Source: a virus. Taken from it: DNA of 22,583 nucleotides. A model generated the notes under the pieces. It did not search any database, had not been told where the DNA came from, and saw only the letters and a program-made list of their open reading frames with translations. Of the stretch, positions 15,721 through 22,434 are shown piece by piece (the stretch's first letter is position 1; each line of letters begins with the position of its first letter). Location: positions 1-22,583 of IMG/VR virus record IMGVR_UViG_3300017725_000082. The stretch is one strand, 5' to 3'. Both the position numbers and the translations under genes were made by a program.

Positions 15721-15903
15721 CTTAGTTTCATGGTAAAAAGAACCGAGATAATCAACATGTGGTTCGTTCATAAATTTTATCGCTTCTACTTCTGTGTTTT
15801 TATCTATATGTAATCCACTTCCGTTTCTGCGTCCTTTAATTTCAAACCATTTACTTTCTTTTTTACCTGTATTTTTGTTTCTATATATTACTTTTTTGTA
15901 CAT
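15712..15903 (-). CDS. Hypothetical 63-aa protein, last gene of the early operon
   Basis: A 63-residue basic protein starting MYKKVIYRNKNTGKKESKW, with SKWFEIKGRRNGSGLHIDKN and a C-terminal YLGSFYHETKRG. Probably a small beta-rich protein; family not recognised. AAGGGAG ahead of the ATG is a good ribosome site lying inside the end of the upstream gene, with which it overlaps by 23 bases. The last codons and stop form part of the terminator stem-loop. Confidence 0.65.
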   Translation of the reverse strand: MYKKVIYRNKNTGKKESKWFEIKGRRNGSGLHIDKNTEVEAIKFMNEPHVDYLGSFYHETKRG

Positions 15904-16153
15904 CGCACTCCCTTTGAAGGTTAGCCATAGCTCTCCAAGCCACAGCCGCCCAGTCCCCTTCTAGTAGGTGACGCATTAGTGAATCTAATTCGTCTTTCGA
16001 TTTGCTTTTATCCCACCAAACTTTATCTCCGTGGTGTTGCCTACTGCCTTCTACTGATTGCTTGGTTACTTCAACAATAGCATCGGGAAAGTATTTAATA
16101 AACCCAGTATAGACTGGAATGCTCTTACGATGTTGTGCGTTTGTTGGTAGCAT
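15881..16153 (-). CDS. DUF5664-like protein (dATP/dGTP diphosphohydrolase N-terminal family)
   Basis: A 90-residue protein with the sequence order IPVYTGFIKYFPDAIVEVTK, HHGDKVWWDKSKSKDELDSL and RHLLEGDWAAVAWRAMANLQ. I recognise this as the family named DUF5664 or 'dATP/dGTP diphosphohydrolase, N-terminal', common in phages as a short protein. Charged and aromatic residues (W, D-K-S-K, D-E, R-H) would be the conserved core. If active, it would affect purine nucleotide pools during replication; the activity is taken from the family name and is not shown here. Starts by TAATG overlap with the upstream gene. Confidence 0.65.
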   Translation of the reverse strand: MLPTNAQHRKSIPVYTGFIKYFPDAIVEVTKQSVEGSRQHHGDKVWWDKSKSKDELDSLMRHLLEGDWAAVAWRAMANLQRECDVQKSNI

Positions 16154-16362
16154 TACATACCCTCGTGTTGAATGTTATCTCTAGGCGGATTCTTTTGTAT
16201 ATAAATGTTGTCATCCTCTTGTAGAAATGACAGCTCAATATCTTCTCCGAACTGAATACTCATTGCCCTTGATGTTAAGTCCACCGCATCCTCAATTGTA
16301 TAAGCATCGTTGTCTTTAATCATTATCTTCATGTCATCTGTTTCAACTGTAATACCTATCAT
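16153..16362 (-). CDS. Hypothetical 69-aa acidic protein
   Basis: A 69-residue, acidic protein (MIGITVETDDMKIMIKDNDA; LTSRAMSIQFGEDIELSFLQ; NIYIQKNPP) with probable alternating beta strands around a helix. No recognised motif. Coupled at both ends: ATGA overlap with the metallophosphoesterase gene and TAATG with the following gene. Confidence 0.65.
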   Translation of the reverse strand: MIGITVETDDMKIMIKDNDAYTIEDAVDLTSRAMSIQFGEDIELSFLQEDDNIYIQKNPPRDNIQHEGM

Positions 16363-17189
16363 AATTCCATCATCCTGTTAATTGCTACTTCACCATTAAT
16401 AATTACACCGCATCCGATAGCAGGTTTCTTACCCGCCTTGGCATACGCCATAGCATAACTACTGAAGTCAATGCCACAACCTACTTGCATACCAAATATT
16501 TTAAACTTCCTTCCAACCTGCCAATCAGTATAAGCCTGAGTATGTAGGTGACCCTGCACTGTGCTCATCATATCCATCTTGCATTTAGTTCTAGCTGTGC
16601 CCGCTTCTCCGTGTATGTACTGTACACCATCGATGTCTACCTTATCTGTAAAGTACCAGTCAGGGGTTTCAAGAACCTCGGAGTAACTCTTTATCCATCT
16701 CCTTGGTATGTGGCTAGTCTGGCTCTTACGCATAACCATACGATCATGGTTACCAATGGTAACGTAAGCGTTAGGAAACTTAGAGTACCAACGAGCTAAT
16801 CTTTCGATAGCTAAATCTAATTCATCCCTGCCGCCCATCCCATCGGGGTCAGTTTCGTGATAGCTTGCGTAGTGATTGTCAACAACATCGCCAATGAAAA
16901 CAACAACATCTGGCTTGTGAATATCCGCAATGTCACATACGAAATCGAAATAACTTTCAAGATCAAATGGGCAGTGCAAATCACCAATACAGAGTACAGT
17001 GTTACCCCCATTAATAATACAATCTCTTCTTTCTGTAATAGTTTCATCGTCTGATTTATCTTTCTTTAAATATCTTAGTGCTCTCTTTACACTGTCGGAT
17101 GATATAGCAAACTCTAAAGCTGTTTCATATATACCGACTTCATCTACTCTATCCCTGATCTTTCTACATTTATTTAAGCTGTATGCCAT
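16359..17189 (-). CDS. Metallophosphoesterase with N-terminal HTH-like region
   Basis: A 276-residue calcineurin-like phosphoesterase. All metal-site motifs are intact: GDLH (69-72), GDVVDNH (100-106), GNHDR (146-150), H193 in YIHGEAG and GHLH (213-216), which would bind two metal ions and hydrolyse a phosphate ester or nucleic-acid end. Residues ~1-45 (IRDRVDEVGIYETALEFAIS then SVKRALRYLKKD) look like a helix-turn-helix that could direct it to DNA. The gene follows the HNH nuclease and a tiny membrane peptide, so a role in DNA processing is plausible, though substrate cannot be read from sequence. GGAG lies seven bases before the ATG. Confidence 0.88.
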   Translation of the reverse strand: MAYSLNKCRKIRDRVDEVGIYETALEFAISSDSVKRALRYLKKDKSDDETITERRDCIINGGNTVLCIGDLHCPFDLESYFDFVCDIADIHKPDVVVFIGDVVDNHYASYHETDPDGMGGRDELDLAIERLARWYSKFPNAYVTIGNHDRMVMRKSQTSHIPRRWIKSYSEVLETPDWYFTDKVDIDGVQYIHGEAGTARTKCKMDMMSTVQGHLHTQAYTDWQVGRKFKIFGMQVGCGIDFSSYAMAYAKAGKKPAIGCGVIINGEVAINRMMEL

Positions 17190-17280
17190 TTGTTATCTCC
17201 ATTAATTCTAAGTATAAACAACCGAATAATATGCTCGTGAATAAAGCAATTACAATTGTAGATAAGAAGTAATCATTCAT
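17170..17280 (-). CDS. Hidden 36-aa single-span membrane peptide
   Basis: ATG at 17280 is preceded by AAGGAG with ideal seven-base spacing, within the end of the HNH gene. The peptide starts MNDYFLSTIVIALFTSILFG and continues CLYLELMEITN, giving one membrane span at about residues 5-25 with a short acidic-polar tail. It overlaps the HNH gene by 8 bases and the metallophosphoesterase by 20, so it fills what would otherwise be an 83-base gap in an operon without gaps. Family unknown; small early membrane peptides of phages often alter host membrane functions, but nothing specific supports that here. Confidence 0.6.
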   Translation of the reverse strand: MNDYFLSTIVIALFTSILFGCLYLELMEITNGIQLK

Positions 17281-17695
17281 TTACTATCTCCTTTATTATT
17301 TCATAATACGCTTGCCCATAGTCAGAACCATCAGCCTTAGTTGCATCGTGTAACTCAGCAAGGTCTGCTGTTGATATTTTAAATTTAAGTTTAGCCATAC
17401 GCATTAGGTATTCATAACGCTCTGGAAACTTATCTTTAAACCATTCGGTAGCGTGTAGTACATCCTTGTGCCACCAATGTAAGTGACAGTAGGAGCATAG
17501 AACCTTCATGTTAGTGGGGTCTAACTCCATATTCTTATGGGTTCCCACGTTCAGAACGTGGCTTGCGTGACAGTTACTACCTGATACTTCTTTGTTACAA
17601 CGTTGGCAGATATAATTATCACGCAACTTGACACACCGCTTCGCCTTCTCAACTAGCTTCTTGGTGTACCACGTTCTGTTGTGGGGTAATGCCAT
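17273..17695 (-). CDS. HNH endonuclease (NinG-like)
   Basis: A 140-residue nuclease. Zinc ligands C30-x2-C33 (CQRC) and C67-x2-C70 (CSYC) flank the HNH core: H46 in ASHVLNVG, N62 in DPTNMKVL and H71/H76 in CHLHWWH. The following HATEWFKDKFPERYEYL is typical of a phage HNH subgroup I associate with NinG/Rap-like recombination nucleases. It probably cuts or resolves branched DNA during replication or recombination. Placed after the SSB-like gene with TAATG overlap, it belongs to the replication module. It may instead be a free-standing nicking enzyme; the fit with the operon argues against a homing nuclease. Confidence 0.82.
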   Translation of the reverse strand: MALPHNRTWYTKKLVEKAKRCVKLRDNYICQRCNKEVSGSNCHASHVLNVGTHKNMELDPTNMKVLCSYCHLHWWHKDVLHATEWFKDKFPERYEYLMRMAKLKFKISTADLAELHDATKADGSDYGQAYYEIIKEIVNE

Positions 17696-18351
17696 TAGAA
17701 GGGTATCTCCTCTAGCTCTACATTCTTGCTAGGCTCGTCCTTCTTGTACTCACCATTGAAGTAATCTTGCAAAACCTCATCAGCTTCATTAGCCAACTGT
17801 GACTCATTATCCGAAAGCTCAAACACATTGAACTTTGGCTTCCAGAATTTAATCATCTTGTTAACTTCAACCATCTCAGGCTCTCCAATCTTAACACCAT
17901 CGGTAAGTAAGATCTTAGACTCTATCCATTCACTCATAGCCGCACCACCTAGGTCTAGCTTGATTGTATCCCCAAAAGAAAACTCCTCTAGGTCATCTAG
18001 CAGTGTAGCGTAGATAATCTTACGGAACTTAATCCCTTGAGATTTAAGATCACCCTTGATGTCGGCATACATACCAGATGCATAGACCGAACTCTTACCA
18101 TCTTTCCATAAGAGAACTTCGATAGGTTTATTTAAGTGATGAAGTTCACGGGTACGAGCCGTTCCCTTATCTTTAAGATACCCACCTATAACACACAGCT
18201 GATCAAGAGGTGCGAATGAAAAGTTATTTCCAATCTCGATCTTTTGTTTCTTTGCTGAGTGCCATGCTGTAAAGACACCACTAGATGCTGACCATTCAAA
18301 TGTAGCTACTGATGGATTGCTTGATGTTGTAACTGGTTTAGTTCTACTCAA
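17695..18351 (-). CDS. Single-stranded DNA-binding protein (SSB-like)
   Basis: A 218-residue protein ending VELEEIPF, the acidic tail with terminal P-F that SSB proteins use to recruit replication partners. Its body (IEIGNNFSFAPLDQLCVIGG; RELHHLNKPIEVLLWKDGKS; LKSQGIKFRKIIYATL; GGAAMSEWIESK) follows a phage SSB-like family I recall from other replication modules rather than bacterial Ssb. It would coat single strands made by the helicase. The start is TTG (18351), supported by AAGGAG six bases upstream; no suitable ATG exists nearby. An 'ssDNA-binding' call rests on the tail, family memory and position between helicase and HNH genes. Confidence 0.78.
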   Translation of the reverse strand: MSRTKPVTTSSNPSVATFEWSASSGVFTAWHSAKKQKIEIGNNFSFAPLDQLCVIGGYLKDKGTARTRELHHLNKPIEVLLWKDGKSSVYASGMYADIKGDLKSQGIKFRKIIYATLLDDLEEFSFGDTIKLDLGGAAMSEWIESKILLTDGVKIGEPEMVEVNKMIKFWKPKFNVFELSDNESQLANEADEVLQDYFNGEYKKDEPSKNVELEEIPF

Positions 18352-18352
18352 C

Positions 18353-18565
18353 TTATTCTCCTTGTTCGATTAGTGAAACAACCTTACTTAGTCTTGCCAA
18401 CCAAGCAACGTGCTCGTTGTACTGCTCGCCAACATCGGCATAAGATACCTCTGGATATTCTACTCCTAGCTTTTCCGATATAGACTTTAGGCTTTCAATG
18501 ATAGCTACCCTGTGAGGTGAGCTTGCGTTTGCATGTCTTTCTTCATCTGTAATTGCTACGTTCAT
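18353..18565 (-). CDS. Hypothetical 70-aa helical protein
   Basis: A 70-residue helical protein (HRVAIIESLKSISEKLG; VGEQYNEHVAWLARLSKVVS) with no membrane span. Family not recognised. Its last codons (GGA GAA) form the Shine-Dalgarno of the SSB-like gene, whose TTG start is one base beyond the stop. Sandwiched between helicase and SSB genes, it may be an accessory replication protein, inferred from place only. Confidence 0.6.
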   Translation of the reverse strand: MNVAITDEERHANASSPHRVAIIESLKSISEKLGVEYPEVSYADVGEQYNEHVAWLARLSKVVSLIEQGE

Positions 18566-18566
18566 A

Positions 18567-18842
18567 CTACTCCTTTATTAATTTTTCAAGTTTGATTATT
18601 AGTTCCTTGTAAGACTCAAGCCAAGACTTAAGATCTTGTGCTTGTCTGTTTGATACTTGCTTGGCAACATACTTAACACAAAACTCTATGTTACTAAAGT
18701 AACTGTACTTGTATGTCCTGCTGATTTCTTTTCCATTCTCTCCCCACCTAATGATGGGTTTATCTTTGTCGTAAACTCCATAGTTGTTAGAGTCTACAAT
18801 TACTATCGACAATCCCTTGTGATCAAATAATTCCTTATACAT
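18567..18842 (-). CDS. Hypothetical 91-aa protein downstream of helicase
   Basis: A 91-residue protein: N-terminal beta strands (LSIVIVDSNNYGVYDKDKP; RTYKYSYFSNIEFCVKYVAK) and a C-terminal helix rich in Lys and Glu. The 'xYFSNIExxVKYVAxxxV' segment is like one in small phage proteins of unknown function (DUF5405-like in form, low certainty). AAAGGGAAAT ahead of the ATG gives a ribosome site. Confidence 0.6.
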   Translation of the reverse strand: MYKELFDHKGLSIVIVDSNNYGVYDKDKPIIRWGENGKEISRTYKYSYFSNIEFCVKYVAKQVSNRQAQDLKSWLESYKELIIKLEKLIKE

Positions 18843-18869
18843 ATTTCCCTTTCGTCTGCGTTATTTGTC

Positions 18870-18935
18870 TCATTTTACTTTCAAGTAATCAAGATATTCT
18901 TGAGGATTTATACTAGTTACCCTCCCATCTAACAT
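18870..18935 (-). CDS. Micro-ORF overlapping the helicase 3' end (21 aa, doubtful)
   Basis: An ATG at 18935 in another frame of the helicase end encodes a 21-residue peptide with SINPQEYLDYLKVK at the C-terminus, filling most of the 70-base gap that follows the helicase. No Shine-Dalgarno is visible. It could be a real micro-protein, a frameshift-made helicase extension, or chance. Confidence 0.2.
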   Translation of the reverse strand: MLDGRVTSINPQEYLDYLKVK

Positions 18936-20190
18936 GTTCAAATGTTTGAGTGCCCCCGTAAAATCTAAGACTCGCCATTGGACTAATACCCTGCCTATTC
19001 TTTTGGAACTTGGCTAGTATGTGTTTACCTGAACCATCAATAGGTTCGACCCTTACTCCATTGATATCAGCACCAGTAGGCGGAACCTCTGCCATGTATA
19101 GAATAATATCAGCAAAGTTCTCAACATCCTTAGACCAAGCCACCTGCCCTTCAGCATTCGGATGTGCTAATATAATGATTGGTATCTTTAACTGATCTCG
19201 CAAGTCTCTAAACTTACGGATGAAGTCATCATACATAATAGTCTTGCTCTGATACTGCTTCCCTCCATCTGATATAGATAGTAGGTTGTCAATAAAGATA
19301 GCATCAATACCATTACGAGCCTCGGCTGTTGCCCACAGTATGATATCATCTATAGTCATAGCCTTATCCCTTATGCAAAGGTTAAGTGCCTTGATATTTT
19401 TAACGGCTTCTCTTGATCGTGACTCCTCATCGTTAGTGATATGACCCCTAGTTCTCATAGTAAAGGTAGTGACCTGACCTACATGAGCAATGAACCTAGG
19501 TGCTAACTCTTTCTTTAACATCTCAATAGATGCAAGAGGTGTACGCAACCCGCTTTGGTGTGATGCGGCTATCCACTGCAACATCATTGCCGTCTTACCA
19601 GTTGATCGTGGGGCGTGGAAGATCATAAGGTCTGAACTCATCTTACCTAGATGCCTAGTCCATTCATTACACCACCAACCGAAGTGACCAACCTTACCTT
19701 TGGCACAATCTTCGATGAAGTTATTAGCCAACTCATCAATCTCAAGCTCTTGGCTATCGCTAGACAAGCTCAACTCCATGCCTGTTAGGTCTTGTACAGT
19801 AGTTGTTAGAGAACTTTTGCCATCATAGGCAACTCGTAACCCATCCTCTAGGATAGATATCTCTCTACGCAAATCACTGGTACGCTTTACCTCACTTGCA
19901 TAATGCTGTGAGTGTGCTGATATTAGAGCCGCATCTTGAAGCTCGATTAGATAATCCTGTCCACCTATACGACCCATAAGATTATTCTTTTCTAGGTACT
20001 GGTAGATGGTGAGCGGGTCTATAACATCGCCCGCCTTGTACATATTAGAGAGTGATTCCCATAATAATTCATTCTTTCTATCATAGAAATCGGATGAGTA
20101 TAGGTCTACTCCGCTAAACACATTTGAGTCTAGCAGAACAGAACCTAACACACCCTTCTCACTCTCAATGGAATGAGGTACTGTTTTCAA
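18913..20190 (-). CDS. dnaB: Replicative DNA helicase, DnaB family
   Basis: A 425-residue hexameric helicase that unwinds the replication fork. The N-terminal DnaB domain (~1-100) starts PHSIESEKGVLGSVLLDS with DVIDPLTIYQYLE. The RecA-like core holds Walker A APRSTGKT (193-200), SIEM (221-224), Walker B IFID (298-301), LAHPN (341-345, where DnaB normally has a Gln-containing SQL motif) and the arginine-finger region KNRQG (397-401). Walker A differs from the usual RPSMGKT, so it is a divergent member, slightly short for the family. The start is TTG, overlapping the initiator stop by four bases (TTGA), with AAAGGA eight bases upstream. The initiator gene next to it probably loads it. Confidence 0.9.
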   Translation of the reverse strand: MKTVPHSIESEKGVLGSVLLDSNVFSGVDLYSSDFYDRKNELLWESLSNMYKAGDVIDPLTIYQYLEKNNLMGRIGGQDYLIELQDAALISAHSQHYASEVKRTSDLRREISILEDGLRVAYDGKSSLTTTVQDLTGMELSLSSDSQELEIDELANNFIEDCAKGKVGHFGWWCNEWTRHLGKMSSDLMIFHAPRSTGKTAMMLQWIAASHQSGLRTPLASIEMLKKELAPRFIAHVGQVTTFTMRTRGHITNDEESRSREAVKNIKALNLCIRDKAMTIDDIILWATAEARNGIDAIFIDNLLSISDGGKQYQSKTIMYDDFIRKFRDLRDQLKIPIIILAHPNAEGQVAWSKDVENFADIILYMAEVPPTGADINGVRVEPIDGSGKHILAKFQKNRQGISPMASLRFYGGTQTFEHVRWEGN

Positions 20191-20822
20191 TTTAAGAATC
20201 CTTTCATTTCTTTGGTTATCTCTTGTTTAACTTCTTCTACTATCACATCTTCCCATATACGATTGATAGGGTTGATCCAACCTTGGAAGTCTTTCCTATA
20301 CTTAGGCTCACGACTGGCTATGTAAGGAGGGATAGCTAACTGTATGTTAAACTTCTCCCCCTCGCTTAGTTTCTTCCAGTATCGTTTAGCTGTAGTCTTG
20401 TTACCTTTTCTGCCATACTGAATCCAACACTCTTCAAATAGAGTATCTGTTTTAGTATCTTCTTTAGTATCTTGTATAGGTTCAGCGTTCTTACGATCTC
20501 CATTTGGTGAATCTACAATATCGATATTCAAAGTGTACCACTTCGTTCTATCGTAACCAACCTTATTGTAGTTACCTGCCAATAGGATACCTTCCTGCTC
20601 CATACTCCTAAGTAATCGATGTAGCTTATGAGTAGACCAGTAGGGGTAATGCTTATGCATATCCTCTACGCTTTGAAACATCCACACATGCCCATCGTGA
20701 TAGCTATCCTTCTTGTTTGTATTCTGTTTACACCAGAATCTTATGTGCTGTATAAGTATCGCTCTATCTATACCATACTGCACCGCTTCGGCTACATTGA
20801 AAGCATGTGCTGATTTATCCAT
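20187..20822 (-). CDS. Replication initiation / helicase-loader protein (winged helix)
   Basis: A 211-residue protein. Residues ~1-100 are the winged-helix domain of phage replication proteins: YGIDRAILIQHIRFWCKQN, HVWMFQSVEDMHKHYPYWST, KLHRLLRSMEQEGIL, YDRTKWYTLN. A polar linker follows, then residues ~128-195 (FEECWIQYGRKGNKTTAKRYW; IPPYIASREP; WINPINRIWED), a C-terminal helical module found in such initiators. By analogy with lambda O or DnaD/DnaT-like proteins, it would bind the origin and bring in the helicase encoded immediately downstream. The start overlaps the previous stop by 8 bases. No repeat cluster resembling iterons is evident inside the gene. Confidence 0.83.
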   Translation of the reverse strand: MDKSAHAFNVAEAVQYGIDRAILIQHIRFWCKQNTNKKDSYHDGHVWMFQSVEDMHKHYPYWSTHKLHRLLRSMEQEGILLAGNYNKVGYDRTKWYTLNIDIVDSPNGDRKNAEPIQDTKEDTKTDTLFEECWIQYGRKGNKTTAKRYWKKLSEGEKFNIQLAIPPYIASREPKYRKDFQGWINPINRIWEDVIVEEVKQEITKEMKGFLN

Positions 20823-21045
20823 TAACCTCTGCCTCCTTGCCTACTGGTTTGCGTCTTACATAACATATATCTTCACCCTTATCGTTAGTAGTTTCTACTA
20901 CACTGAATCCCTCACCCATTCTATCTACCTCCTTGTAGCACCACTCAAGGTAGGTGTACACATGGTACTGGTTTGCACCAATCGGCTCAATGCTAGGGTG
21001 TTCGTAGGTCACAGCCCACACATCTTCTGTTTTTACATACGGCAT
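20815..21045 (-). CDS. Hypothetical 76-aa protein upstream of initiator
   Basis: A 76-residue protein (MPYVKTEDVWAVTYEHPSIE; NQYHVYTYLEWCYKEVDR; GFSVVETTNDKGEDICYVRR) with a mixed beta-alpha-beta look. GAAAGGAAATG gives a clear ribosome site. Not recognised; translationally coupled to the initiator gene by an 8-base overlap. Confidence 0.65.
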   Translation of the reverse strand: MPYVKTEDVWAVTYEHPSIEPIGANQYHVYTYLEWCYKEVDRMGEGFSVVETTNDKGEDICYVRRKPVGKEAEVNG

Positions 21046-21057
21046 AACATTTCCTTT

Positions 21058-21447
21058 CTACATATAGTCAAGTGATACAGTCACACTCAACACTTTTTCT
21101 TGATCATCATCTAATTGAACACGACCTATCTTACCAATCACTTCAGTGTGGTTTCTAAATAGATCACTTATGATATTGCTACGGATAAGATCAGTGATTG
21201 CATAACGCTCTCTCTGATTCTTGTATGCCCGTAGATCATTATCCTCCTCAGCTTTCTTTATGTACTTCTTAATGGTGTTAAGGCATGGGATGTATCCAAC
21301 CACCCCTTCCTCATGAACCACCATCAATGCGTACTCTTGCTGTTGATACTTGTTGTTTACATCGTGCACCACCCGCACTTCGTCCCCCACCTGAATAGTT
21401 AAGGGGACTACTATGCTTTGGATTCCTGATAGGTTAATACTAGTCAT
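21058..21447 (-). CDS. Hypothetical 129-aa protein, HIRAN-like (tentative)
   Basis: A 129-residue protein with an N-terminal barrel-like half (SIVVPLTIQVGDEVRVVHD; YALMVVHEEGVVGYIPCLNT) and a C-terminal helix plus strands (AITDLIRSNIISDLF; VIGKIGRVQL). 'ExxxVGYIP' followed by a helix and a V.G.I..V strand is the pattern of HIRAN domains, which bind DNA 3' ends, but the match is loose. GGAGG ten bases before the ATG; overlaps the upstream gene by 8 bases. Function otherwise unknown. Confidence 0.6.
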   Translation of the reverse strand: MTSINLSGIQSIVVPLTIQVGDEVRVVHDVNNKYQQQEYALMVVHEEGVVGYIPCLNTIKKYIKKAEEDNDLRAYKNQRERYAITDLIRSNIISDLFRNHTEVIGKIGRVQLDDDQEKVLSVTVSLDYM

Positions 21448-21637
21448 TGAATTTTAACCTCCACTCATCGTGACCAATCTCTGCATCGATCATCTCTTGC
21501 GTAGGGTGTTCGTCTTGTAGTTTAGTAACAACCCAGTCAGCAATATACATTGCCTCCTCGACTGTGTACTCTAAGCCCGATATGTTGAAGCCTCGGTCTG
21601 TTCGTTCGATCTCTAAGTTTGCTTTTGCTAGTGTCAT
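21440..21637 (-). CDS. Hypothetical 65-aa acidic protein
   Basis: A 65-residue, acidic protein (MTLAKANLEIERTDRGFNIS; EEAMYIADWVVTKLQDEHP; EIGHDEWRLKFND) with a beta-hairpin then two helices. Starts by ATGA overlap with a 42-residue gene. No family recognised. Confidence 0.65.
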   Translation of the reverse strand: MTLAKANLEIERTDRGFNISGLEYTVEEAMYIADWVVTKLQDEHPTQEMIDAEIGHDEWRLKFND

Positions 21638-21762
21638 TTTTCACCTTCTTTCATTTGCTTTAACGCTTTTAGTTGCATCTTTTTTGCTTCTAGTTGCTTG
21701 GCGTGAAACTCAATCGAGTATTCTAGGTCTTTAATCATTTCGTTTAGTGCATCATTATTCAT
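21634..21762 (-). CDS. Small helical protein, 42 aa
   Basis: ATG at 21762 with GGAAATGGA just upstream. The 42-residue product (MNNDALNEMIKDLEYSIEFH; KQLEAKKMQLKALKQMKEGE) is a single Lys/Glu-rich coiled-coil-like helix. Both ends use ATGA overlaps with neighbours, which strongly supports translation. Function unknown. Confidence 0.6.
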   Translation of the reverse strand: MNNDALNEMIKDLEYSIEFHAKQLEAKKMQLKALKQMKEGEK

Positions 21763-21869
21763 TCCATTTCCTTTTCTGTTTGTATTTTTGATAATTCAAG
21801 TGAGTAATCTTCTTCTTCTTCTTCATAACCCCAGTAAGAATCTGGTGGGTCGATGGGTGGGTCAATCAT
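21759..21869 (-). CDS. Small acidic protein, 36 aa
   Basis: ATG at 21869 after GAAAGGATAAAT. The peptide starts MIDPPIDPPDSYWGYEEEEE and is highly acidic with two Asp-Pro-Pro repeats. ATGA overlap with the next gene supports it. The acidic tract could mimic DNA or recruit a basic partner, but this is a guess. Confidence 0.55.
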   Translation of the reverse strand: MIDPPIDPPDSYWGYEEEEEDYSLELSKIQTEKEME

Positions 21870-21919
21870 ATTTATCCTTTCAATAACTATTTTTATTACA
21901 ATTCATTAGTGCCCGTCAA

Positions 21920-22036
21920 CTATATTCGTGCACCAGTTTCGTTGATAAGTTGTCTAAACTCCTTGTCATTGTACAAGTCCTCAAACATTCTCAACTCTTC
22001 CTCTCGCTCTGATATTTTATTTACTTCTTCTGGCAT
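21920..22036 (-). CDS. Small acidic helical protein, 38 aa
   Basis: ATG at 22036 preceded by GGAG (spacing six) that is part of the upstream gene's last codons. The 38-residue product (MPEEVNKISEREEELRMFED; YNDKEFRQLINETGARI) is helical and acidic. Not recognised. The 50 bases after it are the only real gap in this end of the operon. Confidence 0.55.
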   Translation of the reverse strand: MPEEVNKISEREEELRMFEDLYNDKEFRQLINETGARI

Positions 22037-22037
22037 T

Positions 22038-22151
22038 TTATTCTCCTTCTTCTTTAATAATTTCACACCATTCTTTACATGATGAACAGATGTAAAAGTC
22101 CCCTAACTCATGCGTAGATACTCCACAACATTCACTTAACTCTTCTTCCAT
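22038..22151 (-). CDS. Small Cys-rich, zinc-ribbon-like protein, 37 aa
   Basis: ATG at 22151 preceded by AAGGAG. The 37 residues include ECCGVSTHELGDFYICSSCK and EWCEII: a CC pair near the start and C-x2-C then a further Cys, a likely zinc-knuckle. Similar tiny CCG...CSxCxExC proteins occur in other phages (from memory). Likely a nucleic-acid or protein-binding adaptor made early. Confidence 0.65.
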   Translation of the reverse strand: MEEELSECCGVSTHELGDFYICSSCKEWCEIIKEEGE

Positions 22152-22163
22152 TTCATTCTCCTT

Positions 22164-22433
22164 CTAGGCTATGGGGTTATCCCAATCTGGGTTGATGATA
22201 CACTCGTCCGACATTCCAAGCGGTTCTGGAACGTGGTCATAATACTCGGTCTTGTATTTTACTGGATAATTCCATTTAATCTCCAAGTCGGACAACAAAC
22301 AATCTACAACATCCCACTCAGCTAAGGCGATTTTGGTTCGTATATCATCATCACCCCACTCAGCTTTGCATTTATAGAAGTAGTCTAATCTTTCGTCACA
22401 CTGTTTAATTATTAATAATTCTGCTTCATTCAT
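22164..22433 (-). CDS. Hypothetical 89-aa protein
   Basis: An 89-residue acidic protein (MNEAELLIIKQCDERLDYFY; KIALAEWDVVDCLLSDLEIK; YKTEYYDHVPEPLGMSDECI), helical in its first half, no membrane span. AGGAG is 7 bases before the ATG and lies in the last codons of the upstream gene. Family not recognised. Confidence 0.65.
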   Translation of the reverse strand: MNEAELLIIKQCDERLDYFYKCKAEWGDDDIRTKIALAEWDVVDCLLSDLEIKWNYPVKYKTEYYDHVPEPLGMSDECIINPDWDNPIA

Positions 22434-22434
22434 T

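Noticed and set aside
20187-20822. Origin iterons within the initiator gene, as in lambda O
   Set aside because: No spaced direct repeats stand out by eye; the origin may lie elsewhere.
16548-21075. + strand ORFs opposite the early operon
   Set aside because: They are antisense to recognised genes (phosphoesterase, SSB, helicase, initiator) and have unusual Cys/Ile/Leu-rich compositions.
21880-21919. Possible - strand promoter in the 50-base gap (TTGACG then AT-rich)
   Set aside because: The best -10 candidates match TATAAT in only 3-4 positions and at poor spacing; not enough to call.
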